64,000 nt of DNA. Source: Massospora cicadina (lineage: Eukaryota; Entomophthoromycota; Entomophthoromycetes; Entomophthorales; Entomophthoraceae). The position numbers and the translations under genes are program-made. Under the pieces are notes generated by a model. It was not told the origin of the DNA, did no database searches, and saw only the letters and a program-made list of their open reading frames with translations. The stretch lies in contig JAKSZP010006705.1 of the NCBI GenBank assembly GCA_022478985.1, forward strand, positions 1 to 64,000, written 5' to 3'. Of this stretch, positions 41,945-53,620 are shown in pieces (the first letter of the stretch is position 1; each line of letters starts with the position of its first letter).

Positions 41945-42870
41945 TGACAAAAGGTGCCCAAAGACCTCAGGGCAATGTAGTGTCAAGAGAGTGACTATAA
42001 CTCCTAGTTTCACAGCTAGGTGGTGTTTGGAGCACAGCCACAAAGCCAGGAAACTCGTCATCAGGATTAGATAAGAAGGGCACCGCAAAGGGCGTCAACG
42101 CTGAAGTAACCCTGTGAAAGGGAATATAACGTGGTGTGAGTAGTTGGTAAGATATAAACCAAAACATCTGGGTGGGCCCCACAGGGGAGTCCATAACCAA
42201 GCCAAGATCAGTGATGGAGGGTTTAGGTGCCTCGTTTGGAGGAAACCAAGTGGGACCAATGGTGCACTTGATTTTTTAGGTACTTTAATGATAGAAGGAT
42301 GGCTAACGTTACTAAACACCTCCTCAAAGAAGTCTATGCACAGGTTCATATTAGTAACCATAAATTAAAAAATGTAACTTAACGGGGGATTTATTAAAGA
42401 AAAGACATCCAACGAGGTAAGTTGGTATCAAAGAATCATATTTAAACATTTTCAGGAGAATAAATTGATTGTTGGAAATGGTAACAAGTCCAGGCACACC
42501 ATTAAGCGCACACTTCCATTGGTCAGGGTACTATAGCTAGTAATTGACCAAACTTGGGTTATCAGTTGAAGATGAGGCCAACCTGGGTTGGAAATTTCAA
42601 AGATTGTACAGTTTTCAAAACCCCTTTTTCTATCAGTCAAACTAAACCGTCATGTTTTGTAAGGTAACTCATCCATTTTAATTCTAATGTCAAAACATGG
42701 GGCTGAGCGTTATTTACTTCACCTGAAACAACCTGGGAATATTTTTCCTTTACCCAGGGTTGGTTCAAGGTGTGCTTTAGTTCTCGAAGGTCCTGAAGCT
42801 TGACCTTTTGGGCATCATGACGCCCAGCCTTGTCACAGCAGCTGGTACCCTCAATTAAGTCATGTAAACA
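41945..42870 (-). repeat. LTR-like unit 2 of tandem cluster (926 bp)
   Basis: Starts TGTTTACATGACTTAATTG on the minus strand at 42870 and ends where unit 1 begins, so its full length is set by its neighbours. It aligns with the B LTR, including the 'KWMSYL'-like coding shadow and the AATAAATCCC site near 42395. Confidence 0.7.
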
Positions 42871-43435
42871 AAATAGGTAGAGCAAACTAGTTATCTGAGA
42901 CCTCCTGGAGCTCAGAAAAGTTTACAAAACATATATACATACTTAAAAGTAAAATGACTGATTTTCTTGTAAACAAGTTGACCAACGAAGAAGGTTGGTA
43001 TTGAAAATTATTAGCCAATTGTGGGGAATTATCATCCATTGGGCGAGGTACTGCGCCCTTTTAAACCAATAAATGAAACTTCTCATCCTTTTTCATACTG
43101 TACCTTGAGTAAGCCGGCACCTTAGTTTTTGACAGGAGTTAAGTTTCCCAGATATAGAATTATAAATTAAATGGGTCTTTGAGCCCCACTCTCAACTGAC
43201 CATAAAGTTCTGTCATAATTTTAATGTAGCTGGTGCATTTTTTTGCTGCAGATGTAACACTCCTCTGACCATCACGCGCCTCACAGAACCAAATTGGGAA
43301 TATCTTGCTTTTATCAAGCGGTGGTCTAAGGTGTGTTTCAGGTTAGGCATGCCTGTCAACCTTTTCCTCTTGACCTCATTACGCTCAGCCTTATTTCTGC
43401 GATATGTACCCTCAATGATGTCATTTACCATAACA
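42871..43435 (-). repeat. LTR-like unit 3 of tandem cluster (565 bp, truncated)
   Basis: Starts TGTTATGGTAAATGACATC on the minus strand at 43435 and follows the other units to the TATATATG region near 42930, then joins unit 2 directly. About 360 bp of the 3' part are missing. Confidence 0.65.
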
Positions 43436-43459
43436 GGGTAAAGAGGCTCAGATGGCTGT

Positions 43460-44740
43460 TGATTTCAAGCAACTACTTGAAGCCTGGCTATTAAAGCCTT
43501 CACGTAGCCCATGGGCCTCCCATCTCCTGTTAGTTTGGAAGAAGAATGACAGTCATTGTGTAGTTATAGACTAGTAAAGACTTAGCCCATTAATAAGAAG
43601 TACAGTTACCCCTTGCCTTGGATTGACAACTCTCTGCTTGCTTGCCAGGCCACAATATTTTCCACTATGGGTCTCACTAGCAGATATTGGTAAGTAGAGT
43701 TAGCACCATAATATAATCCAAATGCGCGCTCATAGCGAATGAGGAGCTAAATGAGCCAACTAGGATGCCCAGGGCCTTTGTAATGCGCCCGCTACAATTC
43801 AAATTCCATGGACAGGATCCATAAACTTAAAGCTATCCTGCGTCATTTTATACCTGGATGATATCACTTTATTCTTGTGAACCTTCAATGTCCATGTTGA
43901 ACATCTCTGTGAAGTCTAAAATGATCTTAAAAAGACCTTTATAAAGCTCTAGACTTCAAAGTGCTTTTTCATCCAATATTTACATTGTTTTCCTCAAACA
44001 AAACGTCTTGAAACATGCAATTTAGCCTAGCCCATATAAAGTCGCTGTCATTAATAAGATGTTGTGCCCTCAGAGCCTTAGAGATGTTCAAGTATTTCTT
44101 GACATGGTGTGTTATCATTGTCAGTTCATCCCTCAGTTTGCCAATTTAGTTGGGCCCCTTGTTTAACTTCTACTAAAAAATGTACCTCTTGAGTGGTGGC
44201 CTAAATAGGATTAGGCGTTTAATGCATTGCGGACCACTCTTTTTACTAATCCTATTTTAGTTTATCCTCATTTTGACGGACTATTTTGCTAATCACTGAC
44301 ATTAGTGATATCGCATTCAGTGCCATTTTAATACTGAACGATGAAAATCAGGTAATTACCCAGTGTCTTATTTTAAGACCCTAAGCAAGATTGACTAAAA
44401 TTTACAGTGTTACTGAGCGCAAGTGCCTGGCTGTATTATTGTCAATCAAGTATATATAGCCCTGCCTATATGGCACCCATTTTACTTTCATCACTGACCA
44501 AACCTTACTTTTATGGATGCCTCAGATGAAGGACCAAGATTTCCGTCTAGTAAGATGAGCACTAAGGGTGAAAAACTAACATTTTATTATATTCCATTGC
44601 TCAGGAGCATTCATCAGAATACTGATGATCTCTCTAGGATTTCAGTACTGGCCGCCTTAATTCCCAAAAAAGACCAACTGTATTCTCTGATTGCTGGTCG
44701 GAGTGATGGGAGCTATAAACTCCTGAGACTCAAGCTGAGC
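43460..44740 (+). pseudogene. Reverse transcriptase and RNase H of D2
   Basis: RT fingers: 'KPSRSPWASHLLLVWKKNDS' (43498-43552). The catalytic box 'LSCVILYLDDITLFL' near 43830-43876 keeps an intact YLDD. Thumb and connection are badly broken. RNase H phrases: 'VTERKCLAVLLSIKYI' (44410-44458) and 'HFTFITDQTLLLWM' (44475-44516), where the second box has TDQ in place of TDH. It aligns with D throughout and contains more stops than D. Confidence 0.78.
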
Positions 44741-44799
44741 TAGAAAGGATGACCCAATATACTCAAACTTAGGAGGGAATTATGTATAAAAAAGCAACA

Positions 44800-45670
44800 A
44801 GAAATGGCTCCCTTATATCCACCCTTCTTTCAGAATCAATATTGTTAATGAAGGAAACATGACCAAAAAGCACAGTAATGTAAAAAAGTCTCACAAATGG
44901 CTAAAGAATTGATGCTATTGGGATAAAATGGAAGAGACCATCCAGGAGGTTCTATAGGCTTGTACGACTTGTTGATCCTAAGATTGGGCCAGTCCACAAT
45001 ATTAAAATTCAGTCATGGTTCCGCCAAACCACTTTAATGTTCTCACCATTGATCTAGTGTGCCATCTTTCCACCAGATTACATGGCCACAAATACATTAT
45101 ATTAGCCATAGACCATTTGACCAGGTGTGTTAAAGGAAATCACATTACTGCTGCCATCATGAAAGCCATGGCCCTATTCTTTATTAATCCATTTTCAGAT
45201 CAGTATGGATGCCCATAAACTTTACTTTTCGGTGATGGGCTAAATTAACCTCGCAGGTAGTTCAAGGACTAGCTTCATTTTTGGAACTAACCAAAGTTTC
45301 ACTGCCCCCTATAATCCCTTAACCAACGGAGTGATTAAATATGAAAATTGAACACTCAGTTCGATTTTTCATAATATGGCCACCTCTGACCCTAAAATTT
45401 GGATCCACTATTTACCCAACGCTTTGCTCACTTACCAGATAAGCTACCACTGACTAATCAAGATCTCACCCTTTGAAACACTATATACGTACTACTCTAC
45501 TACCAATTAATATTCATCCCCTAATTGATACCTCTTTGCCTGAAAACTCTCATTTGATCATGAGTGTCAAAGTTAGTGAAATTTTATATAGGGTATACCT
45601 CCCATTCAGGGCCATTAATCTGAAGCCCCTGAGATCAAAGCCAGAACCCTTGAGGGACACCAATGACCTC
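44800..45670 (+). pseudogene. Integrase of D2
   Basis: The zinc-binding region resembles D ('HSNVKKSHKWLKN', then 'ACTTC', 44870-44972). The core starts 'NVLTIDLVCHLSTRLHGHKY' (45033-45095, first Asp in TIDLV) with 'IILAIDHLTRCV'. The second Asp box is 'LLFGDGLN' (45220-45245). The Glu box is changed ('NPLTNGVIKYEN' near 45315-45350, Glu lost). Then the frame breaks. Confidence 0.75.
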
Positions 45671-46440
45671 TCTTAATTCATTGACTACAAATGGGTCCTT
45701 GCTTTGCCAGTCAAGCCTGAAGCAAATAGTACCTTAATGGCTAAAAATTCTTGTGGAAATTGGATCAAAAATTTGAAAAATAAGCAGATATGTAGTAACG
45801 GAATTTTGTCTAAAATACCAAAATTTTGATTTAACAAAAAGCAAAAACTTTTTGGGATGGACCAGTTTTCAGATATTCGCTTTGAACTATCATGAAACTT
45901 CCCTTTATATCGACATCCAAGCTGATAAATGCCCTCACTTTTCTCAGATATTAACATCTTTTTAAGTTAAGTTTGAGTTAATTTTTGCCAAAGTCTTCCT
46001 CTGTTTTTAATGACATTTAAATTGAAGACTATGATTAAAACCTATTGTAATAGCTGGAATCAGCTTCAGTTTCTAGTCCAACCCTCCTGTTGTATGTGAA
46101 ACCAGCAACTATGCCATGACCTATTTTTCTGAGTCCACCATATCTTATTTTGACTATTTCCACCATAGGCCTTATCCATACTCACTCTACTCTCTGTGCT
46201 CTTCTCTCTGGTCATTTTCTTATTTGATCTGCATTTTACTTAAAATTGTATGGAAACAACAGGGGATAACCTGGAACGTTTTTTACTGCTTGGACATTTT
46301 TCTCTCTTTTGCCACCTTTTACTTGGCGCCTTCCCACCTGCAGCCTCCTAACTCAGTTTCCATGACAATGAGGTCCTTAGCTGATGAGAGTACCTTTCTT
46401 AAGCCCTATTCACTCAAATAATTGTCACCATCACTTAAAG
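45670..46440. other. Insert-like stretch inside D2, unassigned
   Basis: In D the integrase core and its C-terminal module are about 100 bp apart, while here about 770 bp separate them. The stretch has a plus-strand 101-aa open frame (46116-46421) rich in Tyr, Leu and Ser and a minus-strand 90-aa one, neither with a recognisable domain. I see no terminal repeats. Confidence 0.35.
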
Positions 46441-46899
46441 GGAGACATTATAGTTTAGTATCATCTGACTAATCTTACTAATTTTAAAATTGGGTGACCT
46501 AGTTCTCTTTTATCACCATTAATCTTGCTGATATTTGCATTTGACCAACTATAGGAAATCTCTACAAGCCCTCACTACCCCAATGCCCTATAGACCTCGC
46601 TTTTGCCCTTGACCCACTATCTACATAAGATGTTGGAGTCAATCTCATTCACTTTCAGATAAGTTGAAAGCAACTTTTAACTGAAATTAAACTTTTTAGT
46701 ATAATTTGTACAATCATGGGTTTCTTTGGATCAAAGTTCATCCACTCATCAAGTCCCTTAAACCAGTTCAGTTTCTCCAAACAATGATTATCAGAATTAT
46801 CAGTCAAAATTATCTCGAGCATTGCTTATCAACTATTATCCATGTAAATGATACTGAGACAGACCAAATTACACCAAGAAGTAACAAATTTGTACAAAG

Positions 46900-47260
46900 C
46901 AGCGCTATGTTTCAGACAGCTTAATCCACCAATATTAGCTGATCATAAGGAAAAAACTATAGAAGGTTTGAGGGCTGGATAGTAAGTTGGTTTACAAGAG
47001 TCCAGGTATAAAAGAGTAGGGCCAGCTTGAAGAGGTTATACGTGGCAATGCACATTCTGAGGAAATACCATCAGCGACGGAAACCAAGCTGAAAGTACTT
47101 ACCATACTACAGCAGATTTGGAGAATCTACTTTTAATAAAGGTTTATATTATCACAATTGACGTTTGTTTGGAGATACGTTGTATTCACACTGCTGCACC
47201 TGATTACAATGCTAACTTACATGTGCATATATTGCCTAGTTAATGTCAAAAATTGCAACA
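46900..47260 (+). repeat. 5' LTR of gypsy E, left border uncertain
   Basis: The right end is GCAACA at 47260, 2 nt before the primer-binding site. Inside are TATAAAAG at 47007-47014 and AATAAA at 47135-47140, spaced as expected for promoter and polyadenylation signal. A TG at about 46908 is a possible left end. No partner LTR is in the window. Confidence 0.6.
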
Positions 47261-47262
47261 TC

Positions 47263-47280
47263 TGGTGCTCACTACAGGCG
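47263..47280 (+). other. Primer-binding site of gypsy E
   Basis: TGGTGCTCACTACAGGCG, identical to the A1 and F sites for 16 bases. Confidence 0.8.
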
Positions 47281-49540
47281 CACTTTTAACTTCACCATAG
47301 AGCAACTCAAAGAACAAAACACTATGAATCAGGATATTAACTGCTAGTCATCGGCTTCAAGGACAAGTATCACCCAACTTATGAACACGGGAGAGCCCCA
47401 ATGATCACTTCCAACTTAGCTGTTTGGATGAGGGAACTAAAGATTTCGCCAGGGAGCTCATTCCCATAGGTCCGCTGGCCTCTCAGTTGATATATATACT
47501 GGTCAAGGTACCCCCCAAACACATCAATGAAGCCATGAAATGTCTACTCTGAAGATACCTTATCCACTCTGAAGACTTCAATAAATCACAATTGTGGATG
47601 TTCAAAACTTTTAAAACCAAGACTACCTCTAAATGGACTAAAGTTTACTCTAGAAGATGTCAATGTCCTCTTTGGTCAAGAAGCTCTCTACCTAAGTGAA
47701 ATTCATCAAAATGATCGCGCAATACATACATCTTCAATTCACCAAGCCTTGCACATCCTCGCCTGTCAATACATTGAGATTGGTGGATTGGTGAGTTTGC
47801 AGAAGCTCAACATTGGGACAAATAGCTTCTTGAAGTTCGATTGGAAGGCACCTTCTTAAAAGTCCACACGGTCATCTTACATGCTTGAATTCATACAGGC
47901 GAAGCTCATCGCTGTGTGGACAAACTTGTGGACTAACTGAATGCCAACCTGGCACATATCATCATCGAGGTGCTAGATCAGCTTGGCGCATCTTCCCAAT
48001 GAAACACTGACGTGACCAATCGCTGAAAACAGACTGAGGATTTTCAGAAGGCAGAGGTGGAATGACATGCTGTGGCGGAAGCCGCATATCAAGAGGTTTA
48101 GGCCAAGACTAGTCTAACCATCCAAAAGCTGGTGGAAGAGCTGTAATGACAGTTCACCAGCCTTTCAGGAGTAGTGGTCAACTATTCAAATTAGCTTATT
48201 GTTATTGAACATAGCATCCCATTTGACCATAACAGAATTATCAAACATGAAAAGCACATGAACAACACCAAACAGCTTTCCGCTCAACTGCAGGGGGATT
48301 TTGGATCAACAAATGAAGTGGTCAAAGCACAGGGCATGAGGATCATACGTCTTTCTGAGGGAAACACCACTTGGAAATTCTGACTCTCCACGGCTGAATT
48401 GAAATTAATGGATCTCGAGAAATCTTTTCAGGATGAGTTTCAATACCTTTCTGACAAATTAGTTCAATTCTGGGAAGAGATTAGAAGTGAACTCTGTAAC
48501 TTTTTATAAGGTCGCCCTGCTTTAAATTGAAGGATTTGTTCACCGTTGTTCATGAGTCTAACTCAACAGACTCCAGATCTAAAAGTGACAGAACATACTC
48601 AGAGTAAAACATCATGGAATTTTCTGACTTCTATACCCACGCCCAACAGATCAACCCATACTACTATACCAGAAACTCCATCTTGCACTGCTCCTACTGT
48701 TCCAGACTGCCATGACGAAACGCACATTAGCCCTACGCCCACCACTGGCCCATCCTCCATGAGATTATTAAACTTCAGCGCAAAAACGAGCATGTCTGAC
48801 TTACCAACTGTGCTGAAAAGCCTCAGACTAGCATCTGAAGATGCTGGAAGTTTCAGGGTTAACCCTATCAGCCTGCTGTAGTTCTTCAAGAGGGGAAACA
48901 TACACACCTTCTTGTTGTTATTCAAAATTAGCATGGATGGCGCAAGCAACAAGGCTAAACTGGAATGCTCATAAACTCGCTGGACTTGTAAAGCCAGTAT
49001 TTGGTCGTGCCAAGTTCATGGAAACTGGGCTGTCTTATCAGAATGCAAAGAGTATTATCATAAAGGAGTTTTGTGGAGTGAAGATGATGACATCCAGAAA
49101 AACTGCCTTCCTCAACATCTTTTTAAAAAAATAAACAGGTTTCTTAGTTTGCAAAACGCTTCTATTCAAGGGACCAGGTGTTATATGACGCAAAGGTTCT
49201 AAACAACTAAAATGCACAGATTTCCCTGCGGAATGCTTGCAAACCATACAATAAGCTGTATCAAGCCATGCTTCCACGTTGAATGAAGAATACAGTGTAT
49301 TTCAGATGGTTAATTATCTTCACCGCTGTGCTGTGACCTTTAATGCTCCTAATAAAGGGTTACATGATAAAATAAAAGAGTACCAAATTAAGCCATTCAG
49401 AAAGATGGTGAAGAGAGTTGCCCCCTACTGTCAGACATGATCAAACTGACATCAGCCAGATTATGTGCCACCAATGCGGGGTAAAGGGACACTATTTAAA
49501 CTAATGCCACTCCAAAGGTCCCAAACTCAAAGTATATAAC
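47281..49540 (+). pseudogene. Gag of gypsy E
   Basis: Broken plus-strand coding sequence. A helical segment at 48260-48510 reads 'KQLSAQLQGDFGSTNE' and 'LMDLEKSFQDEFQYLSDKLV'. A Thr/Pro-rich linker follows (48546-48740, 'TPNRSTHTTIPETPS'). Capsid-like sequence begins 'MSDLPTVLKSLRLASEDAGS' (48790-48850). The zinc knuckle is 'CHQCGVKGHYLN' plus a stop and 'CH' near 49468-49510 (CX2CX4HX4C with a stop inside). No collagen-like triplets are seen, so E differs from A and D. No clear start codon can be chosen. Confidence 0.68.
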
Positions 49541-49829
49541 ATAGGAGCTTTAGACACCAAAGAACAGGTAAAATGATGGGCGGAGTAGAAATGGATATTC
49601 TACTTCTTCCAGATACCAACATATCCCTAAATCTAATCTTGGCACTTTGAACTCTCTGTCCATCATTGCCAATGACATATTAGCGGTCACCACCTGCTCC
49701 TGCCAGGGGAGATCCTGCAATTCAGGAAACTGAAGTAGTATCAAAGCCCTAGTCACAGCAGTTAGAGAAGTACGACTTGCTGGTTGCTTCCTGCAACATG
49801 CTCAAATTAGAAGGGTTCAATGTGGCTAT

Positions 49830-50240
49830 CCCCCCTAGAGAGTTAAAGAAGACTAGCCTTCTTCTCTGCAATTAGTTACAGACCTACCTGGTCAGGTCAA
49901 TAAGATTGAAATACACTTATTAGATACCTCTAATTCTTGATATTCTGAGTGTATCAACACTGGTATTAGTTTGAGTAAAATTTGAGTCTAGGATTTAATA
50001 TTCAGAGGGACGTATTAATAGCATATCCACTAAACTAATCAAGGAATTGGGATTATCACTGGATGTTGACCACTGCAAAGATTACAGGAAGGTGGGACTA
50101 ATTAAACCACCTCTCTAGTGGCTTACAGCTCACTGCTACTAATATTGAATTGCTTGTTATGGTAGCTCCCACAATCATTCTCCCAAACTCCCACTATGAT
50201 ATCCTCATTGGAACCTCTTCATGAGGACGTATGGCATCTC
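49830..50240 (+). pseudogene. Protease of gypsy E (truncated by A2)
   Basis: After a degraded active-site region, 'NSISTKLIKELGLSLDVDHC' (50020-50080) and 'IILPNSHYDILIGTSS' (50174-50222) match retropepsin strands; D-I-L-I-G-T is the typical second box. The frame ends at the A2 LTR (50241), so the rest of E should resume right of the window. Confidence 0.72.
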
Positions 50241-50576
50241 TGGAAGTTTTGAATTACACTTCCAATGGAGAATATTTTCTTTTGAATTTACTTAAAGTGG
50301 ATTCTCCAAAAAGCGATAAATTAAAGTAAAAACAGGATATAATTAGAACTAATTTTTATTATCAAAAATGGAATATTTAAAGACTTTGTAATGGTTTAAA
50401 TCTATTTGATAATTAATTTTTGAGCAATTGAATCTTCTATCCCCTGATTGGGATAAGACTGATCTTCCTTATTAACCTTGATAAATCTAGATAGATTACT
50501 CTCTCCTTCCAGTAGTGCTGTGGATTTGTTGAAGTAAACTTTTTCAGAATCAAATGAATTTGGCAAAATCCTGACA
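50241..50576 (-). repeat. 3' LTR of A2 (336 bp)
   Basis: The plus strand runs from TGGAAGTTTTGAATTACAC to AATCCTGACA. It has the same length and ends as the A1 LTR (4434-4769) and is followed by the polypurine tract complement. Confidence 0.9.
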
Positions 50577-50955
50577 CTTCACCCCTCAGGATTTGATTGC
50601 AGAGTGGGGAATTCTTAAAAGTCTGGGATGATTTTGGTTTATCACTATACCAGTATCCACATGAACAATTGAGATCTCTAATCATTTTTGAAATATAACT
50701 TGATATTGACAAGAACAGTTGGATCCTAACTTCAAGATGCATCTACCAGACTGAGAGTGATAATACATAACAAAATCCCCAATCTGATATTCAGGTAAGG
50801 AGGGTTTATGCTGATTACTTCTTTGGGTCTCCTTTTTAGTGGTCATCTCAATTAATATCATGGTTTGAGATTGAAGACAAAAAATTTCATCAGCCAGATT
50901 TCTAATAACTAAATCAGACTTTTTGGGTATAAGTTCTTCACTTATGGCCTGAATA

Positions 50956-51560
50956 CTAGGAGGGACTGATGGATCTCACCCATATATGCATCTGAAAGGT
51001 GACATCATAATGATTCGATGATTTTTTATTTGATAAGCAAACAAGGCACTCAGCAAATAAAAAACCACCAATGGGAGCAGTAGATGACATCTTCCTTAAA
51101 ATCAAGACTAGAGTTCCATTAAATCGTTTGATGGCTCCATTCATGGATGGATTATAAGAAATGACAAATTGTTGGGTAGTATTAAAATAATTTGAATAAT
51201 TCCTGTAAGAGTTGAGAGGTGAAATTAGTCCCATTGTCGGACATAAGGATTTTGGGAAACCCATGTTGGGTGATGATGTTCTGGTAATGGAACAGCGCAG
51301 TATCCTTAGCAGAAGAGGTGTCAATGGAAATGGCTTCAAACCATTTAGTGAGGTGATCAACATCCATAATAATGTACTGATGGCCATACAATCCCTGAGG
51401 AAAAGGGCCTACAACATCAATGCTTACCACTTTGAATGCTTTAGTCAGGGGAGTGCTTGATGTTGATAAGTAGGGTTGGTGGCTCCAGGGCTTTTACAAA
51501 TGAGACATGAGTTAAGGGTCATTCTAATGAATTTAGTCATGTTATTTTAAAAGTATCGAG
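50956..51560 (-). pseudogene. Integrase core of A2
   Basis: The minus strand reads 'VVSIDVVGPFPQGLYGHQYI' (first Asp, 51432-51370), 'ILMSDNGTNFTSQLLQELF' (second Asp, 51250-51190) and, in another frame, 'YNPSMNGAIKRFNGTLVLI' (51160-51100), where the catalytic Glu of N-G-x-x-E-R is Lys. A single base change could cause this. Integrase N-terminal sequence continues to about 51775. Confidence 0.87.
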
Positions 51561-51755
51561 TTTTCAACCATTCTTGAGTCTTCTTTAATCCACTGTGGAC
51601 TACTGTTCATGTCCCTCCATAACAGCATGAAATCTAGAATTTGGGTGCAAAAAGGGTAACCATTTGGACTTGACCTGTTTGTACAAGGCTCCTTACCAAA
51701 TCGTGGTATCTTTGGTGTTATTTTTAAAAGCATAATCCTCTTCAGATTCTCTATC

Positions 51756-52400
51756 TCACAATTCCAGCCGTCCAATAAGATTACATAGGCGTTCTTCCTT
51801 TCCCAAATCTAAGATCAGTATATGTAGTTGGGACAGACCATCAGCATTTTGATGTTGAGCACCCAAATGATGCACAATAGAAAATTTGTAATTTTGTAAT
51901 CTGAGAGCCCAATGGGCCAATCTCCCATCAGTATCCTTCATATTTTGCAACCATATTAAAGAAGAATGGTCATTAATAATAGTAAAATTAGTATCATATA
52001 GGAAAGGATGGAAGTGGTTACTAGCTAGAATCACAGCCAAGCACTCCCGCTCTGTTACTTTGTAGATTCTTTCAGCCTTAACAAAAATTTGCTATAGAAA
52101 GTGATGGGATGATCATTTTGCGCTGCATCACACTGGGATAAAATTGCTCCAATATTTACATTACTGGAATCAGTATGCATGAAAAAAGGTTTATCAAATT
52201 GAGGATGAACCAAAACAGATGCCTTAGTCAAGGCCATTTGTGGGTAATTGAACAACTGTTTCTGAGCCGAGCTCCACTCAGTTGGCACCTCTTTTTGTAA
52301 CATATGGAATAACGGTTCAGCTATATCAGCAAAAATTGGGCATAAATTGCCATTAATACCCAACCATGCCAAGAAAGACTTGGATATCTCGCAGAGATGT
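51756..52400 (-). pseudogene. RNase H and RT connection of A2
   Basis: 'FFMHTDSSNVNIGAILSQCD' (52200-52135) holds the first Asp and 'FTIINDHSSLIWLQNMKDTD' (51990-51930) the second box, with Asn in place of Thr. 'LAHWALRLQNYKFSIVHHLG' and 'QHQNADGLSQL' end the domain. The connection 'FADIAEPLFHMLQKEVPTEW' is at 52330-52275. A frameshift near 52060 separates two open stretches. Confidence 0.87.
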
Positions 52401-53130
52401 TGGAGAAGGCATTTGTTGAATAGCTTGAATCTTGGATTAGAGGGGTTGAATCCCTTTAGCAGATATCTGATGTCCTAAAAATTCCATTTCATTTTGGAGG
52501 AATGAACATTTGGAATGTTTGAGCTTTAGAGAAGATTTCCGAATCTGTTTAAAAACTTCTTTTAGATGACAAATGTTTTTAAATGTTTGGAAAACACAGT
52601 AATATCATCCAGATATACCAAAACACAACTATGTTTTAAATCCCGTAACATTTCATCTATGGCCCGTTGAAAATTTGCTGGCACATTGCTCAATCTTGTG
52701 GCATGTGGGTTTGTTCAAATAAATTTTCACTGGATATTAAGGCACACTTAGCTTGATCTTCCGAGGATAATTCAATTTTCCAGTATCCACTGGCTAAATC
52801 CATTGCAGTAACATAAGTCAAACCAGCCAACAACCATATAGTACTAAAAAAACCAGCCAACAAAAAGAGAATCATCAATTTGAGGTAACAGATAACTATC
52901 TCGATAAGTAATAGCATTTAATCTATGATAATCTATAACCACTCAATGATAAACATCTTTTTTTCTTGTTAACAGTAATGAAGAGGCCCAAAAACTATTG
53001 AAGGGCTTCAATAATCCAGCTTTAATTTTTGTTGCAGTTCTTTGGTAACTTGGGCTTCCCCCACTTTAAATTTGTAATAAGGCTAAGCACAGATAGGAAG
53101 GTGATTGCCAGTTTCAACGGAACGCTTTAC
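52400..53130 (-). pseudogene. Reverse transcriptase of A2
   Basis: The catalytic box is intact: 'CVLVYLDDITVFS' at 52630-52585. Fingers read 'TAMDLASGYWKIELSSEDQA' (52810-52750). Upstream, 52815-52870 has an in-frame duplication giving 'LLAGFFSTIWLLAGLTYVTA' where A1 has only 'LLAGSTYFSA'. The N-terminal part goes to about 53100 through stops. It is better preserved at the active site than A1, B2 or D. Confidence 0.86.
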
Positions 53131-53249
53131 CCCTTATAATTTACCAAAATTGTAAGTATTATTGGCAAAAATGTCGGAGTATTATTCTAATATTTGAAGT
53201 ACTTGTCTCTCCTGTTCCTTATCAAGGTGTTTTACAATTTCAGGTCCCA

Positions 53250-53620
53250 CAGTAAGATTTTCCTGATCACTATCTAGCCCAAAGTCATGTAAGCTTCCAA
53301 AAGGTTTAACATCATAGATTCAAGATAAGGGTAATAACTTGACATAAGCAATGGGATGGTTTTAATCTACCATTTTTGGTTCATTGGTAAGGTTCACCAA
53401 TAAAACAGATAATGAACCAGAATAAGCATAATCCAATACTCCAGGACAAGGCAAGATCTCTTAAGCATAAGGGTTGAAAATGCCTTGGACTTGTAACATA
53501 TGTCCTTTGGGAATAGAAAATTGCAAAGAAGTGTTAGCAATTACCTGCAATTTTGGATGAATAACTGAAATTTTGGAGGAGAAAATAGGCATCACTTCTT
53601 CAATATCCACCAAAGGAGGA
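53250..53620 (-). pseudogene. dUTPase-like domain of A2
   Basis: The minus strand reads 'FSIPKGHMLQVQGIFNPYA' (53522-53466), a stop, then 'PCPGVLDYAYSGSLSVLLVN' (53455-53390). The second string fits dUTPase motif III (G-V-x-D-x-x-Y-x-G and an alternating strand). 'HPIAYVKLLPLS' follows at about 53360-53325. In A2 both halves stay in one frame apart from one stop, unlike A1. Confidence 0.5.

Larger units (their letters stand above)
43436..46600 (+). mobile_element. Ty3/gypsy element D2 (pol only)
   Basis: Plus-strand pol related to D begins abruptly inside RT at 43436, where the LTR cluster ends, and runs through RNase H and integrase to about 46540. The sequence AATTTTAAAATTGGGTGACC at 46480 corresponds to D at 35825, in the integrase C-terminal region. 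No LTR was identified. Gag and protease are missing, so it is a 5'-truncated relic or was split by whatever left the LTR cluster. Confidence 0.75.

Noticed and set aside
41882..43431. Tandem family of small host proteins ('DIIEGT...KHTLDQ...KWMSY' repeated on the minus strand, also at 17735-17990)
   Set aside because: The copy at 17717 follows a chromodomain and a polypurine tract, all copies start TG, and the similarity extends beyond any frame, including poly(A) and TATA-like sites. LTR DNA homology explains it better.
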